Source: Candidatus Woesearchaeota archaeon (GTDB taxonomy: Archaea > Nanobdellota > Nanobdellia > Woesearchaeales > ARS49). From it: a stretch of 43,389 nt of DNA. The stretch is from positions 1 through 43,389 of the forward strand of contig JAFGHW010000002.1 of the NCBI GenBank assembly GCA_016929895.1, in the 5' to 3' direction. The notes beneath the pieces were generated by a model. The model was not told the DNA's origin. It was given only the letters and a program-made list of their open reading frames with translations, and made no database searches. Of the stretch, positions 35,998 through 43,389 are shown one piece after another. A program made the translations under genes and the position numbers. Every line of letters starts with the position of its first letter. The first letter of the stretch is position 1.

Positions 35998-36954
35998 TTA
36001 TTCTTCCGCAGAACTAAAACAAGCCAGCAAAGCCTCTAACTGGACAAATTCATCAGCGCCTTCAACCATTCTAAACTCTATTTCGCCGCATTTGTCAACC
36101 AAAGAAACCTTTTTCCTGTTATCAATGCTTAAATTCCAAACTTCTTTTTGAATCTGCTTAATCAAATCCAAACCTGAAAGACCGTATCTAAGCATAACAT
36201 CTAATAATCCTTTTCTTGCATTAATAAAATCGCCGTTAATAGCAGTCTCAAGAATGCCCTTAATCTCCTTGGGCTGAGCAAACGAAGCCAAAGAAAAAAC
36301 CAATTCTTCTGTAATATTTTTATCAACAGCAGAACAAGACTGCAAAATATTTTCAACTCTCCTACAATCGCCCTCTGAAACTATGTATAATGCTTCCTTG
36401 GCATTATCATCAATCACTAATGATTCGTTTTTCTCAACCTTATTAATAATATTTATAACATCTTCTTTTGGCAAAGGCTTAAACCTAAAAACAGCACAAC
36501 GAGACTGAATAGGGTCTAAAATCTTAGAAGAATAATTAGCAGCCAAAATAAACCTGCAAGTATTAGTATAATTCTCCATGGTTCTTCTCAAAGCCTGCTG
36601 AGCCTCTTTAGTCAAAGCATCACACTCATCCAAGAAAATAATCTTAAAAGGAACATCACCAATAGATTTAGTTCTTGCAAAATCCTTAACCTTAACCCTA
36701 ACAACATCAATGCCCCTTTCATCAGAAGCATTTAACTCTAAAAAATTCTCTCTCCAAGAATCTTTAAACAATTGCTTTGCAACAACCAAAGCCAAAGAAG
36801 ACTTACCAACACCAGCAGGACCTGCAAAAAGCAAATGCGGCAAATTCTTTTGCTCAACAAAAGCCTTAACCTTAGAAACTATAGCATCCTGGCCCCTAAC
36901 ATCAGAAAAATCCTTAGGCCTATACTTCTCAGTCCAAATAATAGTATCAGACAT
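35998..36954 (-). CDS. rfcS: Replication factor C small subunit
   Basis: WTEKYRPKDFSDVRGQD; GPAGVGKSSLA; FLDECDALTKEAQQALRRTME; SRCAVFRFKPL. Confidence 0.96.
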   Translation of the reverse strand: MSDTIIWTEKYRPKDFSDVRGQDAIVSKVKAFVEQKNLPHLLFAGPAGVGKSSLALVVAKQLFKDSWRENFLELNASDERGIDVVRVKVKDFARTKSIGDVPFKIIFLDECDALTKEAQQALRRTMENYTNTCRFILAANYSSKILDPIQSRCAVFRFKPLPKEDVINIINKVEKNESLVIDDNAKEALYIVSEGDCRRVENILQSCSAVDKNITEELVFSLASFAQPKEIKGILETAINGDFINARKGLLDVMLRYGLSGLDLIKQIQKEVWNLSIDNRKKVSLVDKCGEIEFRMVEGADEFVQLEALLACFSSAEE

Positions 36955-37027
36955 AATTCCCCCTAAGAAAGCTAATGATTCGTCATTTATATAGTTTTAG
37001 GTAGTATAAAAGGACAATAGAAAAAAA

Positions 37028-37321
37028 CTAAATAATATCTTCCTCAGAAATAACCATAAAATCGCCAATAGCAATTACAGCTGAAAAAGGAATCAAAAAC
37101 CTGCCCTGCTGGTCTTTTTCCAGCTCCAGCTTGTCAGTATACGAAGTGGGGCTTTTTAAAACCAAATGAATTAATTCACCTGATTTAGCTTCAAAAATTA
37201 TATCTCCTACCTCGCCGAATCGTTTACCAGCCTTGCTAACAACAGTTCTGCCAACCAATTGTTTAGAGAATTTTTTATCATCTGCCATTCTGAAAATCAC
37301 CCATCCACTTTTATTATTCAA
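37028..37321 (-). CDS. PRC-barrel domain protein
   Basis: KQLVGRTVVSKAGKRFGEVGDIIFEAKSGELIHLVLK. Confidence 0.8.
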   Translation of the reverse strand: MNNKSGWVIFRMADDKKFSKQLVGRTVVSKAGKRFGEVGDIIFEAKSGELIHLVLKSPTSYTDKLELEKDQQGRFLIPFSAVIAIGDFMVISEEDII

Positions 37322-37357
37322 TAACAGTATCCCATAATATATTTAAATGTTTTGTTT

Positions 37358-38176
37358 TTATTCAGTCACCAAACTGTGACATCTTTCTCTTAACCCGCAT
37401 ACAGCACACTTATTCTTGTTCTGCGCAATATCAGGAATATCTTTAGACTCAAGCAATACTTTAACCTTTTTTATTAAGTCCTTAACTTGCTCCTTTAAAA
37501 AAGGATTGATAGCGATACTTACTTTTTGGCCAGAATCAACATAATTAATAATTCCCTCTTTAATCCTGACACCAAACTTATCCTCTAATAACAAAGCATA
37601 AGCAGCCAATTGAACCTTGTGATTTTCCCAAGCACCTTCTTTAGGAGGCCTGCCAGACTTAATCTCTATAGGAATCAGCTGATTCTTATAAATTTCTATG
37701 CGGTCTATTTTACCAGACAAATCCAATAAAACAGAAGAAACCTTATATTCTGATTTTATTTTAGGAATCAAACTATCCCAAAGCTCTGAACCATACACAT
37801 TATTCTTCTGAATAAAATCAAAAACATATTTTGCCCTTGTTTCAGCTTCCTTATTAAAAAAAGGCGAAAACTCATTAAAAACAGACATAGGATTTAGATT
37901 AGCCATCTTAATCTGTCTTGCAGACTTTAAAACAGAACGCCTAAGTATCCTGGAAAAATGACTTGAATAATGATGCAATATCTTATCCCAATCAAAGCCA
38001 CTAGAAATAGCAGAAACAATAGAATCCTCAACATTTGTTAGCTCATCAAAAACCCTGTGTTTTACAGCACCCTTAACCAGGATATCCTTAGGAATCTCTA
38101 CATAACCCTTGATTTTCTCTAAATATAATTTTCTCGGGCAATATAAATAAGATATCAGAGTAGTAACTGAAATCAT
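37358..38176 (-). CDS. Cas4/DUF83-like PD-(D/E)XK Fe-S exonuclease, stand-alone
   Basis: YLYCPRKLYLEKIKG; KIDRIEI...LIPIEIKSGRP; HKVQLAAYALLLED; CAVCGLRERC; likely start ATG 38176. Confidence 0.85.
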   Translation of the reverse strand: MISVTTLISYLYCPRKLYLEKIKGYVEIPKDILVKGAVKHRVFDELTNVEDSIVSAISSGFDWDKILHHYSSHFSRILRRSVLKSARQIKMANLNPMSVFNEFSPFFNKEAETRAKYVFDFIQKNNVYGSELWDSLIPKIKSEYKVSSVLLDLSGKIDRIEIYKNQLIPIEIKSGRPPKEGAWENHKVQLAAYALLLEDKFGVRIKEGIINYVDSGQKVSIAINPFLKEQVKDLIKKVKVLLESKDIPDIAQNKNKCAVCGLRERCHSLVTE

Positions 38177-38273
38177 AACATGAACTAATGCTTTAATCTT
38201 TATATACTTTTTGCAGATATGGCCAGTGAAAAATAGGAAAAGATTTTTAAAGACAAGATAGAAAATAAACAGT

Positions 38274-39293
38274 ATGACTCCTGAAGAAAAATTCCAATTA
38301 ATAAAACGAAACACAGAAGAGATTGTAACAGAAAAAGAACTAAAAGAAGTAATAGAAAAAAAGAAAAAACCAGTGGTCTACTTAGGAACCGCAATAACAG
38401 GAAAACCGCATGTAGCGTATTTTTTTCCTGCAATCAAAATGGCAGACTTTCTAAAAGCGGGATTCAAAGTCAAATTACTATTAGCAGACTTACACGGAGC
38501 ACTGGATGGAACCCCATGGGATTTGCTGGAAAAAAGATACCAATATTACGCAAAAATAATGCCCATAATGCTTAGAGCAATTGGCGCAGATGCAAAAGAC
38601 TTTGAAGTAATAAAAGGATCTGACTTTCAAAAAAAAGAAAACTATCAATTTGACATATTAAAAATGTCAACAGAAGTGAACATAAATGACTGCAAAAGAG
38701 CAGCAGCAGAGGTAGTAAAATTTGGAGCAAATCCAAAATTAAGCGGACTACTTTATCCGATAATGCAGTCATTAGACGAAATCTATCTTAAAGTAGACAT
38801 ACAATACGGCGGAACAGACCAAAGAAAAATATTCATGTTTGCCAGGGAAAACCTTCCAAAAATAGGTTATACAAGACAAATAGAAATAATGACGCCAATG
38901 ATACCCGGCTTGATGGGCAAAAAAATGAGCGCTTCAGACTCAAAAAGCAAAATAGACTTAGCAGACGACGAAAAAACAGTGCAAGAAAAAATAAACAGCG
39001 CATACTGCGAACCAGGCATTATTAAAGACAATGGGATACTAGCATTTACAAAATACGTATTAATGACACTCAAGGCAGACAAAGGAGAAAAATTAATCAT
39101 AGAAAGACCTGGAAAATTCGGAGGAAATCTAGAATTCGAAACATATGACGAACTAGAAAATGCATATACAACCAAAAAACTTCATCCACTAGACCTAAAA
39201 AATACAGTGACAAAAGAAATCAACAAACTACTAGAACCATTAAGAAACCAAAAAACAGAAATACAAAAACTAGCAAAACAAGCATATCCCTAA
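38274..39293 (+). CDS. tyrS: Tyrosyl-tRNA synthetase
   Basis: GTAITGKPHVAYFFPAIKMADFLKAG; VDIQYGGTDQRKIFMFARE; GLMGKKMSASD. Confidence 0.95.
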   Translation: MTPEEKFQLIKRNTEEIVTEKELKEVIEKKKKPVVYLGTAITGKPHVAYFFPAIKMADFLKAGFKVKLLLADLHGALDGTPWDLLEKRYQYYAKIMPIMLRAIGADAKDFEVIKGSDFQKKENYQFDILKMSTEVNINDCKRAAAEVVKFGANPKLSGLLYPIMQSLDEIYLKVDIQYGGTDQRKIFMFARENLPKIGYTRQIEIMTPMIPGLMGKKMSASDSKSKIDLADDEKTVQEKINSAYCEPGIIKDNGILAFTKYVLMTLKADKGEKLIIERPGKFGGNLEFETYDELENAYTTKKLHPLDLKNTVTKEINKLLEPLRNQKTEIQKLAKQAYP

Positions 39294-40360
39294 ATCAAAA
39301 ACTTACCGTTTTTCTGAAACAACTTTCCATCCAAGTATATCGCAGAACCTTTGTTTCTTAAATCCTTAATCAAATCCCAATGCAAAGCAGACTTATTCTT
39401 GCCATTACACTCCAAATATGCATTGCCCAAAGCAAGATGAATGGTTCCGCCAATCTTCTCATCAAACAAAGTATTATTAGTCTGCCGGGTTATATTATAA
39501 TTACAACCAATACCTAATTCACCAACATAACAAGAGCCAGAATCCATAGCAATCATTTCCCTCAACAAATCCTGGCCAGAATTAGCGGTAGCTTTCACAA
39601 CCTTGCCATCTCTAAATTCCAATTTAATTCCTCTAACAACTGTGCCATAACGCACAGAAGGAAAATCAAACATAATTTTGCCTTTAACAGAAAATTTATC
39701 AGGAGCAGTAAAAAATTCACCGCCAGGCATATTATACTTACCATCGCCAGCAACACAATGGCCATTTTTAATAGTCATCTCCACATCGGTCTGCTTGCCA
39801 ACAATACGGACGTGCTTTGCCTTATTAACAGCAGAAGCCAATTCATGAATATTCTTACTAAATTTCTTCCAATCGTGGTCAATAGCCTTAAAAACAAAAT
39901 CCTCATACTCCCAGATAGACATTCCTGCTTCCTGAGCAAAAGCCCTTGTAGGATAATCAAACAAAACCCACCTAGTTTTATCACCACGCCAACGAGAAAT
40001 AGGATTCAAAACCTTGGCTCTTAAGGATAAGCGCCTCGGGTCAATGCTTGCCAATTCCCTTGTATTAAAACTCGCAAACAAATGAATCACTACATCTGTA
40101 TTTTTTATTTCATACATAGCAACCTTTGGAAAACGCTTTAATTGATGCTCTTTTGCGTGCTTAAAGAAAATATAATTCGCACCAGGGACAGCACAACGAA
40201 TAACTGGATAAGCATCTTTTTCCAAACACATCTTGTAAACAGCTAAAGCCAAAGGAGAAGCGCCAATCTGAGTGCTAATAATAACTCTGTCACCTTTTTT
40301 TACACGAGTCGAATAATCAACTAAGACCTTAGCGATTTTCTGTAAACGATTATCCTGCAT
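39290..40360 (-). CDS. M29-family aminopeptidase
   Basis: KGDRVIIST; GGEFFTAPDKFSVKGKIMFD; ELGIGCN; GTIHLALGNAY; SALHWDLI. Confidence 0.9.
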   Translation of the reverse strand: MQDNRLQKIAKVLVDYSTRVKKGDRVIISTQIGASPLALAVYKMCLEKDAYPVIRCAVPGANYIFFKHAKEHQLKRFPKVAMYEIKNTDVVIHLFASFNTRELASIDPRRLSLRAKVLNPISRWRGDKTRWVLFDYPTRAFAQEAGMSIWEYEDFVFKAIDHDWKKFSKNIHELASAVNKAKHVRIVGKQTDVEMTIKNGHCVAGDGKYNMPGGEFFTAPDKFSVKGKIMFDFPSVRYGTVVRGIKLEFRDGKVVKATANSGQDLLREMIAMDSGSCYVGELGIGCNYNITRQTNNTLFDEKIGGTIHLALGNAYLECNGKNKSALHWDLIKDLRNKGSAIYLDGKLFQKNGKFLI

Positions 40361-40390
40361 TAATATAATAAATAAATAAACTATATTTAA

Positions 40391-41611
40391 ATGTTACGAG
40401 AAGAAATCCGCGAAAAAACCCTATTTAAAGCTGATGCACCTCTAATCAGAACATTTATAAATAACCAAATCCTGGAACAAAACAATATGAGCCAAGATGA
40501 TGTAAATAAAGTATTTTACAACTATACAAACAATGAATCCCTAATTGAAGAGAATAGATTTCTAAGAGAAACCATAGAAAATATGCAAAAAGAACTGCAA
40601 AAATACAAAACAACACCATTAATTGCATGCGAAATCAAAGAATTACACGGAGAACAAGTTCTTATCCGCCTGCCTAACGGAAATGAATTCTTAGTAGAAA
40701 AGTCACTAACCTGCAAGGATTTAAAACCAGGAGAATATGTATTGGCAGAACAAAAGAATTTAACAATCATAAAAAAAATTGCCAGCAATAAACGATTTGA
40801 CGTTGAGAAATTTGTTATAATAGAAAAACCTAATATTAGCTGGGACAAAATCGGAGGACTAAAACAACAAGAACAAGAAATCAAAGAAATAATCGAACTG
40901 CCTTTGAAAAACCCCAAACTCTTTGAAAAAATAGGCATAGAACCACCAAAGGGGATACTATTACACGGTCCTCCGGGAACAGGAAAAACGATATTGGCCA
41001 AAGCAGTTGCAGCATCAACAAACTCCACATTCATAGAAGTAGTGGGCTCTGAATTAGTTCAAAAATTCATAGGAGAAGGGGCAAAACTAGTCAAAGAAAT
41101 ATTCCAATTGGCAAGAGAAAAAGCACCTTCAATAATATTTATCGATGAATTAGATGCTATTGCTGCAACAAGAGTTGATATCGGAACATCAGGAGAACGA
41201 GAAGTCCAAAGAACATTCATGCAGTTACTATCTGAAATAGACGGATTTGCGCCTCTAGGAAATGTAAAAATAATAGGATGCACAAACAGAAAAGATATAC
41301 TTGACAGTGCAATAACAAGACCAGGAAGACTAGACCGGCTAATTGAAGTCCCATTACCTAATGAAGAAGGAATAAAAGAAATATTCAACATACACACTTC
41401 CAGAATGAACATAAATGCAATAAACCGCGATAACGTACTAGACAAAATGAAAGAGTTATCAGGAGCAGAAATAAAATCAATAGCCACAGAAGCAGGATAT
41501 TTTGCAATACGCGACAAACGAAATAAAATAAAAGAAAAAGATTTCTTGCAAGCAATTGAAAAAGTAAGAACAGAAGAAGAAGATAAAAGCTATCAAGAAA
41601 TATTCGGTTAA
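40391..41611 (+). CDS. pan: Proteasome-activating nucleotidase (PAN), AAA+ ATPase
   Basis: Coiled coil, OB-like region, GPPGTGKTILAKAVA, IIFIDELDAIAATR; start uncertain (ATG at 40487 also possible). Confidence 0.93.
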   Translation: MLREEIREKTLFKADAPLIRTFINNQILEQNNMSQDDVNKVFYNYTNNESLIEENRFLRETIENMQKELQKYKTTPLIACEIKELHGEQVLIRLPNGNEFLVEKSLTCKDLKPGEYVLAEQKNLTIIKKIASNKRFDVEKFVIIEKPNISWDKIGGLKQQEQEIKEIIELPLKNPKLFEKIGIEPPKGILLHGPPGTGKTILAKAVAASTNSTFIEVVGSELVQKFIGEGAKLVKEIFQLAREKAPSIIFIDELDAIAATRVDIGTSGEREVQRTFMQLLSEIDGFAPLGNVKIIGCTNRKDILDSAITRPGRLDRLIEVPLPNEEGIKEIFNIHTSRMNINAINRDNVLDKMKELSGAEIKSIATEAGYFAIRDKRNKIKEKDFLQAIEKVRTEEEDKSYQEIFG

Positions 41612-41613
41612 AC

Positions 41614-42438
41614 TCACAGAATACGAAAATCAATACAAACCCTGAAAACACCAGGAGAATAATTACCACATTTAACTGTTCTTAAAATTCTGCACTTCTT
41701 TTTTTCTTTTTTGCAAGCATTGTTTACTTTTTCTCTTAAAATCTTAAACTCTTCTTCTTTACCAAAATCATAATAATGAATAATAGTTCCTTTTTTAGCT
41801 GCTTTGAAAGCTATAGGAAGAAATTCTTCAGCTGTTTTTGGCATAGGCATTAAAATCCTATCAAATTTTTTATTCATTACAGGTATTATTTTTCTAACAT
41901 CGCCTCTAATTAACCTGATTCTTTCCCAGAATTTATTTAACAAAACATTCTTTTCAGCAAATTCATGGGCTATATGATTTTTTTCAATACCATAAATAAC
42001 TTTTGCCTTGCTATTTCTAGCAAAAACCAAAGGATAAGGAGCAACACCACTAAACATAACCAAAATTTCTTCCTTAGGCGCTATCTGCTTAGAAATCCTC
42101 AAACGCTCTGTGCTCAATCTAGAAGAGAAGAAACATTTTTCGACATCAATAAGCATTCTTATGCCTGATTCTTTATGCTCGGCAGTTTTTGTTTTTATTC
42201 CTGCTAAAAAAATCATCTTTTGCCGGCGGTAAACACCATAATGAATGCCTGACTTTTTTAAAACAGTCTTAATATGCGGATTTAGTTTTAATAAAGTTTC
42301 GGCAATAATCTTTTCCTTTTTCTTTAATTTATCATCAACTTCAATAATTCCAATGCTCCCAACAATGTCAAAACTAGACCTGACTAATTCTAATTCCTTT
42401 TTTGATAGCTTTTTCTTCAAAGCTTGTTTTAATTTCAT
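41614..42438 (-). CDS. trm5: tRNA (guanine-37-N1)-methyltransferase Trm5-like
   Basis: EILVMFSGVAPYPLVFAR; IYGIEKNHIAHEFAEKNVLLN; RILMPMPKTAEEFL; likely start ATG 42438. Confidence 0.88.
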   Translation of the reverse strand: MKLKQALKKKLSKKELELVRSSFDIVGSIGIIEVDDKLKKKEKIIAETLLKLNPHIKTVLKKSGIHYGVYRRQKMIFLAGIKTKTAEHKESGIRMLIDVEKCFFSSRLSTERLRISKQIAPKEEILVMFSGVAPYPLVFARNSKAKVIYGIEKNHIAHEFAEKNVLLNKFWERIRLIRGDVRKIIPVMNKKFDRILMPMPKTAEEFLPIAFKAAKKGTIIHYYDFGKEEEFKILREKVNNACKKEKKKCRILRTVKCGNYSPGVFRVCIDFRIL

Positions 42439-43304
42439 AAAGCAATAACAAAAACCCCTGCAAGCATAATAAGACAAGCAATAGTCTTGTGAAAGATGCG
42501 TCCTTCTTTTAAAAACTTGCCGCCCAAGAAAATCGCAAACAAAGAAGACAAACGTTTCACAGGAACAGCCAAACTAACAAAAGTTACAGAAATCGCAAAA
42601 AAATAAGCCAAATTAGACAGATTAGCAAAAAAAGCATTGCCTAACAAAGGCTTCCAAGAAGTCTTATACGCATGAATAATATCCCTCCATCCACCATACA
42701 TAAATGTTGAGAGAACTATAAAATTAAAAGATTGAAATGAATAATTATAAAACAATAAAGTGAAAGGAGATACAGAACTGATAATTACTTTCTCACTAAC
42801 AGCAATAATTGCTGACAGCAAAAAACCAAACAATAAAAATAAAACGTACTTTGATTTAAGCTGCTTTAAAGGCGAAAGCCAATGCCCTGCGCAATGCTCG
42901 GACTCTAAATAATAAGTCCCTGCCAGCAACAAACCAATACCTGCAAAGTGCTTATATGTAACAGACTCGCCTAACAAACCCGCAGCAATAATAATAACAA
43001 ACAAAGGCATCAGATTAGTCAAAGGAGCAACTGTAGATAATTCCATATGCCTATACGATTTTGCAATATATAATAATGCCACAGAACTCAGCAAAGAAAC
43101 CAAAAAAATAAACAAAACAATAGTAACCGGAATCTTAAAAGCAATAAAAGGCAAGAAAAAAAGCAACAAACCAAGCTCTAAAGGCTTAAAAGCCAATAAA
43201 TACTGAGCAGAATGCTCTTTAATCAAAGCCTTTTTCTTAAACAACATAGCAATAGAACCAAGCAAGGAAGAAGCAATAATAAGCAGTATCCATGATTGCA
43301 TCAA
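42435..43304 (-). CDS. EamA/DMT-family transporter
   Basis: About ten hydrophobic segments with duplicated halves; VAPLTNLMPLFVIIIAAGLLGESVTYKHFAGIGLLLAGTY. Confidence 0.85.
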   Translation of the reverse strand: MMQSWILLIIASSLLGSIAMLFKKKALIKEHSAQYLLAFKPLELGLLLFFLPFIAFKIPVTIVLFIFLVSLLSSVALLYIAKSYRHMELSTVAPLTNLMPLFVIIIAAGLLGESVTYKHFAGIGLLLAGTYYLESEHCAGHWLSPLKQLKSKYVLFLLFGFLLSAIIAVSEKVIISSVSPFTLLFYNYSFQSFNFIVLSTFMYGGWRDIIHAYKTSWKPLLGNAFFANLSNLAYFFAISVTFVSLAVPVKRLSSLFAIFLGGKFLKEGRIFHKTIACLIMLAGVFVIAL

Positions 43305-43389
43305 AAATCACCTAAGTTTTTACATACATTTATAAGAAATAGTTTAAATAAGTTTCTAAGAATTAATCTAATTTATCAAGAACCGACTC

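Noticed and set aside
37358-38176. Possible CRISPR-Cas locus because of the Cas4-like gene
   Set aside because: No direct-repeat/spacer array and no cas1, cas2 or effector genes in the window.

Overview
AT-rich, gene-dense archaeal window. The informational set (pelota, PAN, RFC small subunit, eL34, eL14, RNase P p30, archaeal-type PheRS and TyrRS, aTrm5) together with many M-x-(K/N)-K-A-Q pilin-like N-termini suggests a DPANN (Woesearchaeota/Pacearchaeota-like) lineage; this is inference. Main blocks: (1) 1-2350 (-), a cluster of pilin-like single-TM proteins, including two tiny ORFs (46 and 39 aa) missing from the supplied track. (2) 2389-5827, a regulatory island: Lrp/AsnC-like HTH, AbrB-PhoU protein, and a coupled Hanks-type Ser/Thr kinase with TM and beta-propeller tail. 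(3) 5805-17690 (-), a tightly overlapping surface operon of pilin-like proteins, a 1404-aa TSP3/Ca-binding adhesin and a LamG protein. (4) 17970-30045, RNA metabolism and translation, including a sulfur-relay/tRNA-thiolation cluster (IscS, IscU, a ThiI-like protein with a degenerate PP-loop, a CTU1/TtuA-like enzyme) apparently interrupted by a NUMOD3-repeat, Vsr-like endonuclease. (5) 30384-35993 (+), an apparently undescribed operon: one anchored beta-rich protein, one polytopic protein and three paralogous lipoproteins. (6) 35998-43304, housekeeping genes plus a stand-alone Cas4-like nuclease. Best candidates for novelty are the in-frame repeat insertion at about 6252-6374, the 212-bp inverted-repeat element at 30093-30304, the dead ThiI/TtuA pair, the kinase module and the two surface operons. 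No tRNA, rRNA or CRISPR array was seen by eye.
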